A stretch of DNA of 43,758 nt, from positions 1-43,758 of the forward strand of contig NZ_JAPYKK010000035.1 in NCBI RefSeq assembly GCF_029623395.1, read 5' to 3'. The notes under the pieces were generated by a model. That model saw only the letters and a list, made by a program, of their open reading frames with translations, did not search any database and was not told the DNA's origin. The stretch comes from Sphingomonas echinoides (GTDB lineage Bacteria > Pseudomonadota > Alphaproteobacteria > Sphingomonadales > Sphingomonadaceae). Positions 1 to 8,202 of the stretch are shown piece after piece. Every line of letters begins with the position of its first letter. Positions within the stretch are counted from its first letter, which is position 1. The position numbers and the translations under genes are program-made.

Positions 1-150
1 TTGCAGCCGTTCCGGCATAGTGGCTTACTGTCGGCATGCTCGACAGATGCCCCAAAAACCAGGCAGGTAGACTACGTTGTCTATTGATTTGTTCATGTTC
101 GGCATCGCCTAGAACGTATAAGCACTGAAAACTAGTAGACTAGGCGGCGA

Positions 151-606
151 ATGACCCGTTGGAACTATGTGGCGCTTATAATGGCATCAACAGGGTGCAC
201 GTGCTATTATTTATCTCAACAATATGGCATTCCTGTTAGCGTAAGATATATTTTAGACATATCAGCCGTCTTGCTTGTGCCTGCTACCGCTTTAGCGTTG
301 ATAATAGCTGTTTGTCGATGGAAGCCATCAAACCGTACGTTGATGCTTCGGGCAGCGGCATTGTTTCTGTGCCTTTTACCGTCTGCCTCAAATGACATAC
401 CAGAACTCGAATTGTACAGCCTAGCAAGATATTGTAAAATAGACCGCAATTCATTATGGTGGTCTAATCCGCATTGGAGAATAATTGGACTTACTGGTAA
501 TTTGTATTCAAGATACCTTAATGGTCAGTCTGAAAAAGAAGGACAATGCGTCTTTCATTGGTCGAGGATCAACAATGCTAGTTTTGGAGACGGGTCTATA
601 CAATAA
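151..606 (+). CDS. Hypothetical small membrane protein
   Basis: No family recognised. The 151-residue product has hydrophobic stretches at about residues 5-24, 33-56 and 66-80, then a hydrophilic tail with several Cys and Trp, which suggests an inner-membrane protein with a soluble C-terminus. The ATG is the first in frame and has only a weak purine-rich ribosome site. The coding region is visibly AT-richer than the metabolic genes downstream and uses many A/T-ending codons, which suggests recent acquisition. It opens a same-strand series of unrecognised short genes up to 4.7 kb. Coding status rests on the open frame and coherent hydrophobic pattern; function is unknown. Confidence 0.5.
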   Translation: MTRWNYVALIMASTGCTCYYLSQQYGIPVSVRYILDISAVLLVPATALALIIAVCRWKPSNRTLMLRAAALFLCLLPSASNDIPELELYSLARYCKIDRNSLWWSNPHWRIIGLTGNLYSRYLNGQSEKEGQCVFHWSRINNASFGDGSIQ

Positions 607-689
607 TGCCATTTGCTTGTGTTCTAGCGAACACTAGTGCCCAAGCGCGCCATTTACGTAAAATAATCCTTTCGAGGAAGCAGCGACCG

Positions 690-870
690 CGCAAGGGCAG
701 CTACTGCCACTCGCCCTCCCGTAAGCCGCCCTTCCGCTTTCCACCAGGTATTGCCGTTCAGCCCCTTTACAGCCGTCCATGGTAAGCCAAAGCCGACTGG
801 CAGCTATCGGGCGGGGAAGTTGCCAGTCCGCAAACGCCCATTTGCAGACGTTCCCATTGAGGCTAGGTAG
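690..870. repeat. Degenerate intergenic repeat, family A copy 1
   Basis: The 288 bp gap between two short genes contains a stretch resembling those near 2290-2430, 2970-3140 and 3620-3740. The clearest shared core is AAGCCGACTGGCAGCT at about 790-805, matched at 2361 and 3061 with one or two changes. Words such as CCGCTTTCCACCAGG and GCAGACGTTC also recur in altered form. No open frame or RNA-gene signature is visible. Confidence 0.45.
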
Positions 871-894
871 GACGCGATAACAGGGGGGAATGTG

Positions 895-1368
895 ATGATG
901 CTTGGACTCCTCGCTCTTGCTGCATCGTCGGTTTCCCCGTGTCCCGTAGAGCGCGCTCAATATGTGCTGCGGCACCATCCCCGTTGGACGGCTCATTATC
1001 GTCAGGTCGCCAGCGGGCCATATTGGCCGAGCGACCTCGCGCTGGCGATCCACGATCAGAAGTCAGGAGATACGTCGTGGTGGCTGCCATGGAACGGTGG
1101 AACCGATGGGCTTCAGAACATAGCTTCAACGGAGGATGTTACAGCGAAAGGGTGGCGAGCACCTGATCCGGACGGAGGTCCTCGCCCACAGGGCAACAGG
1201 CAGTACATCGGTTTCGACGCCGCCTACGACTTAATCGAGAGCGTTCCACGAAGAGGCGACCCTGCACCAGCCCACATGCTTTTCCCGAACGCGGCAGGCG
1301 CAGGGGACAAAACGTTCGGCTGGAAGGCCTTCTTCGACTTGGTGGGTTGTTCCGGGAATGACCGCTAG
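895..1368 (+). CDS. Hypothetical secreted protein
   Basis: No family recognised. Three start codons lie in a row (GTG 892, ATG 895, ATG 898); the G-rich stretch just upstream best fits ATG 895, giving 157 residues. The first about 17 residues (MMLGLLALAASSVSP) look like a short signal peptide, so export to the periplasm is likely. The remainder is rich in Gly, Pro and Trp without transmembrane segments. It is flanked by degenerate repeats and followed by another exported protein on the same strand. GC content is near the local average. Function is unknown; the gene call rests on the signal-like N-terminus and a weak ribosome site. Confidence 0.45.
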   Translation: MMLGLLALAASSVSPCPVERAQYVLRHHPRWTAHYRQVASGPYWPSDLALAIHDQKSGDTSWWLPWNGGTDGLQNIASTEDVTAKGWRAPDPDGGPRPQGNRQYIGFDAAYDLIESVPRRGDPAPAHMLFPNAAGAGDKTFGWKAFFDLVGCSGNDR

Positions 1369-1480
1369 CCACCAGGTCGAGCCGTTCCTGCTGGTGATCG
1401 CGTCGGACACAAGGCGGCCCGGCCGGAGTCGCCCACTTCCGGACATTGGAGGCTCGGAGTCAAACGTAACTTGCAAAGGT
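1362..1480. repeat. Intergenic repeat-like stretch
   Basis: The gap between two exported-protein genes carries words related to the family A repeats (for example GCCACCAGGTCG at about 1368, compared with GCCACTAGGTCG near 3634, and CACTTCCGGACATT at 1434). Similarity is partial and was judged by eye. Confidence 0.3.
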
Positions 1481-1556
1481 TTGCCCATAGCGCGATCATT
1501 CGCGAATGCGGCCATTTTCTCATTTCGCGTTCCGTATGCACCTGCGCACGGCGGCA

Positions 1557-2252
1557 ATGCGATTGGCCGTAACTAGTTTCCTGCTATCAGGCGCATGCTC
1601 GTCGGCTCCATCTAATCGAGCGTCGGACGATGTCCTAAGGTCGCCCGTCTTCGTCAAGATTGCTGACCGAGTATTTAGAACGCGCTTGGCAGAGGTGCAG
1701 CTCGTCTCGAAACGGGGCGAGGCCGGTAATACTTCATACAATCCCCAAGATGAGGACACAGGGAAGATTGACGCTGAAAAGCTCGCACGAGACGCCTCAA
1801 GGTCGTCGGCGCCTGTATCGGCTGGCCTTCTACGAATTGTTCCCACCGCGATCTACGAAGGGCGGCCGCCAAATATTGACTGTCTAAGCTGGCGTTGCCG
1901 GTCAGCCAAAGCTGGCGTTGCCAACGATCTTCCTGAGAGCTTCATGCTCGTAGACCAAGACGACTTGAGGCAGCTCGAAGCTTACTACAACGGAGACAAA
2001 AACGTTTTTGAGCTTTTGTCCGCTGTTGAGCCGTTTAACGACAAGCCTAAGGTTGCGTGCCCGAAGCAGGATACCACGCCGTCAGTTCCTAACGTCAAAG
2101 TAGTTTTAATCGTCACGTCTTGTTACGCCGTCGTTCGTCTCTCACCACAAGTTCTGGCTGTCTGGTCGCTTAATCCCAGAAGGCCAGAAACCGCCGAGGC
2201 GGCAGCGGCGCGGCAAGCTCAAGCTCTGGCACTCGTTTCTGAAACGGAATGA
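1557..2252 (+). CDS. Putative lipoprotein, unknown function
   Basis: No family recognised. The frame is open from ATG 1506, but the ATG at 1557 gives a compact lipoprotein signal: M-R-L, a hydrophobic run and the lipobox-like LLSGAC, so the mature protein would begin at Cys14. The ATG at 1536 would also work and leave the same lipobox. The 231-residue product has no membrane segments after the signal and ends in an Ala/Gln-rich helix-like tail. Its paired Cys (DCLSWRC) could form a periplasmic disulfide. It is the third in a same-strand run of exported orphans. Start choice is uncertain and no function is proposed. Confidence 0.5.
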   Translation: MRLAVTSFLLSGACSSAPSNRASDDVLRSPVFVKIADRVFRTRLAEVQLVSKRGEAGNTSYNPQDEDTGKIDAEKLARDASRSSAPVSAGLLRIVPTAIYEGRPPNIDCLSWRCRSAKAGVANDLPESFMLVDQDDLRQLEAYYNGDKNVFELLSAVEPFNDKPKVACPKQDTTPSVPNVKVVLIVTSCYAVVRLSPQVLAVWSLNPRRPETAEAAAARQAQALALVSETE

Positions 2253-2289
2253 CGAAGGCGCCGGAACTGTGGCTCAGTTCAACATGTCA

Positions 2290-2440
2290 CCATGAGGAGA
2301 ACGTCCGCTCTCCACCAGATCGGGACGTTCAAACGCTCCTGGTGTACCAACCGTTCCTGAAAGCAGACTGGCAGCTTTGAGGCGTCAAAGCGGACGGACC
2401 GGAATTGCCCAAACCTTGCCATTGCGCAGACCTTCGCGCG
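2290..2440. repeat. Degenerate intergenic repeat, family A copy 2
   Basis: Contains AAGCAGACTGGCAGCTTT at 2361-2378 and the word CAAAGCGGACGGAC just after it, both matched closely at 3061-3100. GTACCAACCGTTC at about 2345 is repeated exactly near 3670. The element fills the space between two exported-protein genes, and its right end touches the next gene's 5' region. Confidence 0.5.
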
Positions 2441-2480
2441 ATCCCAGAAGGAGACGTAGGCCCAACAGTGGAGACAACGA

Positions 2481-2966
2481 GTGGCATGGCTTCGGTTCGC
2501 GGTATTTACGGCGGTGTCACTTTCGCTTGCGACAAGCGCGACAGCGCAGGTTCCTCCGCCGCCATTGCTTCCCGAGCAAACCAGTATCGCGGAAAACCTC
2601 GTGCGTGCCTTCTCGACAAAGGACGAGGCTCGTTATGCCGCCCTTCTCGCTGACGATGTTCAAGTTTTCGAAGATGGACAAAACGTCGCGCGAAACAAAG
2701 CCGATTGGCTAAAGGCGTTTGGCCCGAAGCTGTCCGCGACCGGTGTCTCGTTCAAACTTGCGCCGGGGTACGCCTCAACAGGACGCCTCCTCTTTATGGA
2801 GTATTTTAATTCACTCGGAAGCTGGGGGCGGAAGCCGCCCCCAGATTGCTGCTGGGGATATGACGCCGTTGCCTATGACATAGCGGGCGGCAAAATCACG
2901 GTTATCAGGCGACTTCGAGGTGGTACTTCCCGGCTGGCTGATGACGGCAAGACAGCTGGAAAGTAA
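2481..2966 (+). CDS. Secreted SnoaL/NTF2-like protein
   Basis: The 161-residue product starts with a clear signal peptide (residues 1-22, ending ATAQ) followed by a Pro-rich linker. The mature part resembles SnoaL/NTF2-like cone folds: an N-terminal helix (IAENLVRAFSTKDEARYAALLADDVQVFEDG), a WLKAFG element and C-terminal strands. Such domains bind small ligands or act as enzymes, and no catalytic residue can be assigned. The start is a GTG with GGAGA six bases upstream, which decides it over internal codons. It lies between two copies of the family A repeat. The fold assignment is pattern-based; the specific role is unknown. Confidence 0.55.
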   Translation: MAWLRFAVFTAVSLSLATSATAQVPPPPLLPEQTSIAENLVRAFSTKDEARYAALLADDVQVFEDGQNVARNKADWLKAFGPKLSATGVSFKLAPGYASTGRLLFMEYFNSLGSWGRKPPPDCCWGYDAVAYDIAGGKITVIRRLRGGTSRLADDGKTAGK

Positions 2967-2969
2967 CGG

Positions 2970-3140
2970 CCGCTTCGCATTCCGCTCAAGCCAAAGCTGC
3001 CATTCCGCTTGCCACCATGTTGCGACGTTCAGCCGCTCTGAACACGACCGCCGTTGCCGGAAGCCGACCGGCAGCTTTCGGGCGGCAAAGCGGACGGACT
3101 GGAAACTTCCACTTGCAGACATTCGGCAGTTGGCGGATTG
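2970..3140. repeat. Degenerate intergenic repeat, family A copy 3
   Basis: Best-preserved copy of the family: AAGCCGACCGGCAGCTTT at 3061-3078, then CAAAGCGGACGGACTGG, then CACTTGCAGACATTCGG. It begins immediately after the preceding stop codon. The nominal frame of the next gene runs through its right half, which casts doubt on that gene's 5' end. Confidence 0.5.
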
Positions 3141-3620
3141 TCCGTCGATGAAAAGGCTATTACCGCTACTGCTTTTAATGCGGGGGCCGCTTCCGCCGTT
3201 GATCATCCTCACACCTATCTCCTTTCGATAATCGGCCTCCCCGTCAAAGACACGGTGAGCGTCAAAGCATTTTCGTTCGACATTTGGGGTGTGCAGTTCA
3301 ACTCCGTATGCCGCGTCCCCGAAGGGTGGCGGATAAAGGCTGTCAGCAGCGCGACGCCGAATGGCGAACTTTCCGGGGAAGGCAGTCAAGGGGCTACATG
3401 GTTCAACCAGCGAAGCCCTAAGACCTTGCGTGCTTTCGTGTTGGTGACCCTTTCTGATCCCGTGCAGCGGACCGACGTTAAGACGGCGGGCGGGAGTGGA
3501 TTGATACCGGCAACGTTCAAAGGGTTTGCGACGGTAGAGACCGATGATGGCGACGGGCGCATCCCGCTCACTTTCCGCAACATCACTTTGACCCCAGCGG
3601 CTGCGTGTCTGCGTCGGTAG
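3138..3620 (+). CDS. Hypothetical protein with uncertain 5' end
   Basis: No family recognised. The frame is open from a TTG at 3054, but its first part is the family A repeat and is unlikely to be coding. The TTG at 3138 is a nominal start only; no ATG with a ribosome site is present. The credible protein part begins near YLLSIIGLPVKDTVSVKAF and runs to the C-terminus as a beta-rich, Gly/Thr-rich soluble domain with FDIWGVQF and CRVPEGW elements. No signal peptide can be seen in frame, although the neighbours are exported, so the gene may have lost its 5' end to repeat insertion or sequence decay. Function is unknown. Confidence 0.35.
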   Translation: MSVDEKAITATAFNAGAASAVDHPHTYLLSIIGLPVKDTVSVKAFSFDIWGVQFNSVCRVPEGWRIKAVSSATPNGELSGEGSQGATWFNQRSPKTLRAFVLVTLSDPVQRTDVKTAGGSGLIPATFKGFATVETDDGDGRIPLTFRNITLTPAAACLRR

Positions 3621-3740
3621 CTAGGTCCGCTTGCCACTAGGTCGCGACGTTTAGGCGCTACTCGCGTACCAACCGTTCTTCAATGCCGGCCGGCGTTCCC
3701 GCCCCATAGCGGTCGGTCGGCTTCCAGCGCGATCGACGCT
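3618..3740. repeat. Degenerate intergenic repeat, family A copy 4
   Basis: Shares GTACCAACCGTTC at about 3670 exactly with the copy near 2345, and GCGACGTTTAGGCGCT resembles GGACGTTCAAACGCT at about 2322. It separates two unrecognised genes. Confidence 0.4.
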
Positions 3741-3882
3741 CGTGAAGGGGTTGAACGGCAATAGGTGGTGGGAAGCAGACATTAAAGATTGTTCAAAGTT
3801 TTGCATTTATGGCTGTGGCACCATACAACTAATGAAATGTAAGCGTCTTGGGCACATGCTGAGTTACCGTTGCTTCTTTGAT

Positions 3883-4674
3883 ATGGCAGTGAACTGTATA
3901 TCACAGCATATTAAAGCGCACGATATTAGACTATCTTCGTCGGCATTACTTACCTTATTACTATTCATAACGGGGAGCTGCAACTCGCAGAACCAGTCAA
4001 AGGCTCGTTTGGATGCCGAGTGCCCAGCCATTCAAATATGCTTCCTTGATATCCCTCCAATGTCGATGTCTAGAATAACGCTAAATGTCATGTCAAAGCC
4101 GGTTCATCCAAGAAAAGATATATTATCATATTTGGCAAGAGACTTTCATCGCACTATGTTCTTGTTTGATATAGGTCCACAGAAGCCAATTGGATGGACT
4201 GACAGATATGGAGGGCGACATCTTCCGCGCCGCGTATATTTTGTAGCAAGCACTGCTCACGCAAACATTGGTAGCCTATGGGTTGTATTCGACCACCTAT
4301 ATGGCAACGACGCCTTTACACAGATAATAGAAAGCAGGTTTGATAAATCTAAGGATATAGTTAGGGTATTTGGCGACCAGAACGGGGTTGGCCTTAATAC
4401 GATCGGTCTAGTGGACAAATCTACGGGGACTGGTCCGACATTCGAGTCTCACTATGACCCAAACGACAGAGGCCCATATACTCGAAAAGATTATGGCTCT
4501 GAATATGACCGGAGGGAGTTTTTTGGTTCACACGGGCCCTGTGGGGGGCCGGAAAAATTAGTGCCAGTACCGAAAGCTTGGGTAGATGAGGCTGCAGCAC
4601 GTGAACGGGTTTGTGAGAAACGACGTGCAACCCGCGAGGATAAGCCTTGGTATTCCCAGTTCTCGCTGGATTAG
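3883..4674 (+). CDS. Putative lipoprotein, AT-rich orphan
   Basis: No family recognised. The frame is open from GTG 3742, but the ATG at 3883 gives a signal-like N-terminus: a basic stretch, then LSSSALLTLLLFITGSC with the lipobox ITGSC. This predicts a 263-residue lipoprotein. The mature part is soluble, with aromatic and charged residues and a Cys-Gly-Gly near the C-terminus. Codon use is strikingly AT-rich (many ATA, TTA and AGA codons) compared with the GC-rich genes from 5.2 kb onward, a sign of transfer from a lower-GC source. It closes the run of exported orphans. Function unknown; the start is inferred from the lipobox. Confidence 0.5.
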   Translation: MAVNCISQHIKAHDIRLSSSALLTLLLFITGSCNSQNQSKARLDAECPAIQICFLDIPPMSMSRITLNVMSKPVHPRKDILSYLARDFHRTMFLFDIGPQKPIGWTDRYGGRHLPRRVYFVASTAHANIGSLWVVFDHLYGNDAFTQIIESRFDKSKDIVRVFGDQNGVGLNTIGLVDKSTGTGPTFESHYDPNDRGPYTRKDYGSEYDRREFFGSHGPCGGPEKLVPVPKAWVDEAAARERVCEKRRATREDKPWYSQFSLD

Positions 4675-5233
4675 CGTTGTGTCCTGTTTTGTCCGCATCG
4701 CCGCAACGAAGCGATAAGCAGATTTTAGAAGCGGTCGCGTTCATTCGGGCTGAATGTCAAAATTTGGGCGATAGCAGAAGGGCTGCTTTTCCTCCGGCAC
4801 GGCTCCTCCTTAGCCCTGCTCGTAGCTTCAACGGTGCCGTTTGAATGGGTGCCGTATGGTCCTCGTTGGCTAACACTTCAGCCGGACCTGACGAGAAAAT
4901 CGGCAGGGATTTTATGCGTCATTTCCTGACGTAAAGAGGACCGGCCTAGAGATGTGCGCTGAGGGTATACCTAAAACGTACCGGCATGGAAACGATCAAT
5001 GTCGCGGTGCAGGCCGGAGTAGGGGGGGGTGGGCGGAAAGGCGAGGGGGCGACCGCACCTCGAAAGTGAACCTTCCGCTATCAGGCGGTGATCGCAGCCA
5101 GCAACGTCCGCTTTGCGCCTTGCAGCTGAACGTTTCGACCTGATCCAACGTACGCTCTCGGCTGCTGCCAAACCTGCACGAACGGCCGGCTTTGGCTTAG
5201 GAGTAACGCAAACTATCAACGACTTCTCTGCGA
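4675..5233. other. Gap with repeat C copy, no gene
   Basis: About 560 bp between the AT-rich lipoprotein gene and the convergent AraC-type regulator. A TTG-started frame of 65 codons at its left end encodes a signal-like stretch but overlaps the previous gene and has no ribosome site. The middle is repeat family C. The right part (5040-5233) shows nothing recognisable apart from a GGGGGGGG run near 5021. Confidence 0.5.
4846..5040 (+). repeat. Dispersed repeat family C, copy 1
   Basis: About 190 bp resembling 14946-15128 in the same orientation. It opens with GGGTGCCGTATGGTCCTC (4847-4864), shared exactly with copy 2, followed by TTCAGCCGGACC, an AGACCGGCC/AGGACCGGCC word and a GTATACCTAAAACGTACCG box. 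The last box is also present at about 16133. Order and spacing of the words are kept, so this is one divergent element rather than chance matches. No open frame is conserved between copies, so it is probably non-coding. Confidence 0.6.
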
Positions 5234-6139
5234 CTACAGCGCGATGCCCGCTGGTGCAGCGTGTAGCCGATCGATGTCCAGTCGTGGCGGCGCGCCGAAC
5301 AGGCGGCGGTATTCGCGGCTGAACTGTGACGGACTCTCGTAGCCGACCGCAAACCCTGCCGCGCTGGCTGTGGCACCGCCTGCGAGCATCAAGCGCCGTG
5401 CCTCCTGCAGACGCAATTGCTTCTGGTATTCTAGTGGCGTGAGATGGGTGATTGCCTTGAAGTGTGCATGAAGCGAAGAGGTGCTCATCCCCGCCTCAGC
5501 CGCGACCTCGTCAATGCGGATCGGCGCATCGAAGCGACGGCGGATTGCGGCAATGGCCCGGCTGACCTGGTTGAGGTGGCTGCCGGCGGTTGCGACGTGG
5601 CGAAGCATCGGCCCGTGCGGCCCGGTGAGCAGCCGGTACAGGATTTCGCGCTCGATCAGCGGTGCCAATGCCCCGATCGTCTCCGGCCGGTCGAGCAGCC
5701 CTACCAGCCGGCACGCAGCGTCGATCAGGTCGGGATCGCTAGGGTAGAGGCCCAGCACCGGCAAGTCGGTGCGCTGAACTGCGCCGCCTTCAGACACCAT
5801 GAGGTCGGCGAGCATCGCAGGATCGAGGTCGATCTTGCAGCAGAGATACGGCTTCTCGGGGCTCGCATCGATCACATGCCCGACGAGCGGCAGGTCGACC
5901 GAGACAAGGAGGTAATGGGCGGCGTCGTAGACGACGCTGTGCTCGCCGATCGACACGCGTTTCGATCCCTGGGCGATCAGGCATAGCGAAGCCTCATAGA
6001 CGGCGGGCGTCGGCGTGCTCGGCTGATCGGCCCGGATCAGCGACACATGCGGCATCGCCGTCGTGCAAATGCCCGTCCCGCCGACGTGACGGTCGATGAC
6101 GGCGGCAAGCTGGGTGATCCGGTCCATGCCGACCGTCAT
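5234..6139 (-). CDS. AraC-family transcriptional regulator
   Basis: A 301-residue regulator. The N-terminal about 180 residues match the AraC_N cupin-like ligand domain found in YqhC-type regulators (SLCLIAQGSKRV, then SPEKPYLCCKIDLDP). The C-terminal about 100 residues hold the paired helix-turn-helix (IRIDEVAAEAGMSTSSLHAHFKAI, LQEARRLMLAG, FAVGYESPSQFSREYRRLFG). Regulators of this subfamily commonly control a divergent aldehyde or keto reductase in response to reactive aldehydes. Here the divergent neighbour, 134 bp away, is an SDR, so that gene is the likely target. ATG 6139 or ATG 6127 could start it; the spacing of the GAGGA upstream slightly favours the second. The effector is not predictable from sequence. 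Confidence 0.85.
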   Translation of the reverse strand: MTVGMDRITQLAAVIDRHVGGTGICTTAMPHVSLIRADQPSTPTPAVYEASLCLIAQGSKRVSIGEHSVVYDAAHYLLVSVDLPLVGHVIDASPEKPYLCCKIDLDPAMLADLMVSEGGAVQRTDLPVLGLYPSDPDLIDAACRLVGLLDRPETIGALAPLIEREILYRLLTGPHGPMLRHVATAGSHLNQVSRAIAAIRRRFDAPIRIDEVAAEAGMSTSSLHAHFKAITHLTPLEYQKQLRLQEARRLMLAGGATASAAGFAVGYESPSQFSREYRRLFGAPPRLDIDRLHAAPAGIAL

Positions 6140-6273
6140 TCCTCAGCGGATCGACGCGCGCAACCGAGAGACGCGATTCTGGAGGATTGTGCAAAGCGTT
6201 CGGACGATCGATCTACCGCGGACCCGTCCTGCTGTCCCATCTTGCTGGCCGTCAGCAAGGCAAGGAAAACATC

Positions 6274-6999
6274 ATGACAGCTATCATCGACAAGGTCGTC
6301 CTCATCACCGGCGCTTCGAGCGGCATTGGCGAAGCGACGGCGCGCGAACTGGCAGCGGCGGGCGCACGGCTCTTCATCGGCGCGCGTCGGGGCGAGCGGC
6401 TGAAGGCGCTAGCGGAGGAGCTTGGCGCGAGCGTCGCGTGGCAAACCCTCGACGTGACGGACGGTGCCGACTTCGACGCGTTCGTCGAGGCCGCCGATGC
6501 GCGGTTCGGGCGCGTCGACGTACTGGTCAACAATGCCGGCGTGATGCCGCTCTCGCCCCTGGCCGCGCTTAAGCGCGACGAATGGAAGCGGATGGTGGAC
6601 GTCAACATCCACGGTGTCCTAAACGGTATCGCGTCGGTCCTGCCGCGGTTCGTGGCGCAGCAGAGCGGCCATGTCGTCAACGTCGCCTCGGTCGCCGCGC
6701 ACATGGTCATGCCCACCGCGGCTGTCTATTGCGGCACCAAGCATGCGGTGCGCGCCATTACCGAAGGGTTGCGGCAGGAGCATGACGAAATCCGCTCGAC
6801 ACTGATCTCGCCGGGCGTGGTCGCCACCGAACTCGGGCACGACATCACCGACTCTGCAATAGCCACTGCTCTGACGGGTTGGCGGAAGAAGTCGTTGACC
6901 CCGGACGCGATTGCACGAGCAGTCCGCTATGCGTTGGAGCAGCCCGACGGCGTCGACATCAACGAGGTCATCGTGCGCCCAACCGCGGCGGACATGTGA
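6274..6999 (+). CDS. SDR family NAD(P)-dependent oxidoreductase
   Basis: A 241-residue classical short-chain dehydrogenase/reductase. TGASSGIG at residues 12-19 binds the cofactor, NNAG lies at 86-89, and the catalytic triad is Ser139, Tyr152, Lys156 (YCGTK). The Arg-rich end of beta-2 (GARRGERL) is typical of NADP preference. The frame opens earlier at 6187, but ATG 6274 has AAGGAAA six bases upstream and starts exactly at the family N-terminus. It is divergent from the AraC regulator and ends at a hairpin. It probably reduces a carbonyl compound; the substrate is unknown. Similar genes are often annotated as serine 3-dehydrogenase-like SDRs. Confidence 0.85.
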   Translation: MTAIIDKVVLITGASSGIGEATARELAAAGARLFIGARRGERLKALAEELGASVAWQTLDVTDGADFDAFVEAADARFGRVDVLVNNAGVMPLSPLAALKRDEWKRMVDVNIHGVLNGIASVLPRFVAQQSGHVVNVASVAAHMVMPTAAVYCGTKHAVRAITEGLRQEHDEIRSTLISPGVVATELGHDITDSAIATALTGWRKKSLTPDAIARAVRYALEQPDGVDINEVIVRPTAADM

Positions 7000-7007
7000 T
7001 CGCGAGG

Positions 7008-7046
7008 GGTGCCAGCACTGGTTTGCGAGATCCGGACACTGGCACC
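7008..7046. terminator. Hairpin between convergent genes
   Basis: GGTGCCAG (7008-7015) pairs perfectly with CTGGCACC (7039-7046) across a 23-base loop, nine bases after the SDR stop codon and before the 3' end of the convergent hydrolase. There is no long T-run on either side, so intrinsic termination is possible but not certain. Confidence 0.45.
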
Positions 7047-7100
7047 TCCTGCCTGCTGGTGGTTAAGGCCGCGGCGAGCTAAAATTGCTCGTCGTCTAGG

Positions 7101-8069
7101 CTACTTGCGCGTCACGTGGCCAAGCGAAGCCGCCGGGCCTTCAAGAGCACGGGATGCCTCTGACCAAGCGGTGTCACCATCGAAAAGAGCGGAGCGCAGG
7201 TAGGACCAGATCATCCGCCGTGTCGTCTCGAGACGATCGGGGTCCTCGTCGTCCGTCTCCTTGGCATCGTAGCCCGCTATGCCGCCCAAGCCATGCTTCG
7301 CGCCTGCGATCGTCAGCAGATGGTCGGCACCGGGGCTGAGATGAAAAGGATCTGCGTGCCAGTCGGCGCCGCGGACCGTCAGGTGCGGGCTGACGTCCTC
7401 GTCGCCGTATACCACCAACGCGCGCGTTATCAGTCGGCTGAAGTCTGGTGAGAAGGCGGGGCCATATGCCTTGCCGCCGGCACTGAGGTCATCGCCTCCC
7501 GCGCCAGGCGCGTTGAGCAAGACGCCGACCTTGATGCGCGGCTCAAACAGGTTCACTTCGCGTGCATCCTGACCATCGCCGATCGTGAATCGCGCGCCGA
7601 GCAAGAAACCCACAGTCTGTCCGCCAAGCGAGTGTCCAACGGCCGCGATACGGTCACGATCAAGTCTGCCAGCCAGAGGTGGAACGATTGCCTCGATCAC
7701 ATCAAGCCCGTCGATAATTGCGCGCAACTCCTCAGCCCGCTCGCGCGCAAACAACGGTGCGTCTGGCGCACCCGCTGGCAAACCAGCAACTTTAGAGTTG
7801 GCTTGGCTGGGCTGGATTACGACAAAACCACGCTCGGCGAGGAAGTTGGCGAGGGGGCCATAGCCGTCCTTTGACGGCACATACAGCGACGGGCCATGTC
7901 CATGGGAGAGCAGCACGATCGGAAGATTGTCGCCGGTCATTGGTGCGGTGATCCGCATTTCCAACGGCGTCTCTCGTCCACCCATTGGCAGAAGCACGGG
8001 ACTATACGAGGCAGCGATCGTCTCTTCCAACACGGGGATGGCGCGCGACACCTTGATAAGGTTGTTCAT
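7101..8069 (-). CDS. Alpha/beta-hydrolase, chlorophyllase/dienelactone-hydrolase-like
   Basis: A 322-residue hydrolase with the nucleophile elbow GHSLGG (Ser147) after IAAVG, an oxyanion-region motif LLSHGHG at 53-59, and a late acid/His pair (a His in GAKHGLGG). It resembles platelet-activating-factor acetylhydrolase/chlorophyllase-type proteins, which hydrolyse esters; no export signal is seen, so it is likely cytoplasmic. Two in-frame ATGs exist; the one at 8069 has AAGGA eight bases upstream, while the one at 8075 is too close, so 8069 is chosen. It is divergent from a TetR regulator with two operators between them (8123-8163), so TetR control is probable. The substrate is unknown. Confidence 0.75.
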   Translation of the reverse strand: MNNLIKVSRAIPVLEETIAASYSPVLLPMGGRETPLEMRITAPMTGDNLPIVLLSHGHGPSLYVPSKDGYGPLANFLAERGFVVIQPSQANSKVAGLPAGAPDAPLFARERAEELRAIIDGLDVIEAIVPPLAGRLDRDRIAAVGHSLGGQTVGFLLGARFTIGDGQDAREVNLFEPRIKVGVLLNAPGAGGDDLSAGGKAYGPAFSPDFSRLITRALVVYGDEDVSPHLTVRGADWHADPFHLSPGADHLLTIAGAKHGLGGIAGYDAKETDDEDPDRLETTRRMIWSYLRSALFDGDTAWSEASRALEGPAASLGHVTRK

Positions 8070-8122
8070 GAGCATGTTCCTTTTCCAGCTAGCGAGATCG
8101 ACGTTCGGCGTGTATTCCGATC

Positions 8123-8137
8123 CGGAGCGCCGCTCCG
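8123..8137. promoter_or_regulatory. TetR-type operator, site 1
   Basis: CGGAGCG-C-CGCTCCG is a perfect palindrome with 7-base arms. The inner 13 bases, GGAGCGCCGCTCC, match site 2 at 8151-8163 except at two central positions. Such GGAGC-N3-GCTCC palindromes are typical of TetR-family operators, and a TetR gene begins just downstream. Confidence 0.65.
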
Positions 8138-8150
8138 AATAACGATATAT

Positions 8151-8163
8151 GGAGCGATGCTCC
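8151..8163. promoter_or_regulatory. TetR-type operator, site 2
   Basis: GGAGCGATGCTCC, centred 27 bp from site 1, shares ten outer palindromic bases with it. It directly follows an ATG at 8149 that opens the long TetR frame. An operator is more likely to lie in the promoter than in the coding region, so this supports a downstream start for the regulator. Confidence 0.6.
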
Positions 8164-8202
8164 GCTTATCAAGATCTGTTTTGCGGCGGATGGGAGAAAA
8201 CG

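Noticed and set aside
151..4674. Integron-like gene cassette array
   Set aside because: Same-strand orphan genes with spaced repeats suggest it, but no integron integrase is present and no convincing attC boxes (GTTRRRY/RYYYAAC pairs) were found in the repeats.
4647..4844. 65-codon TTG-started frame with a signal-like N-terminus
   Set aside because: Overlaps the preceding lipoprotein gene, has no ribosome site, and ends in a low-complexity Arg/Pro tail; it could be a remnant but cannot be supported.
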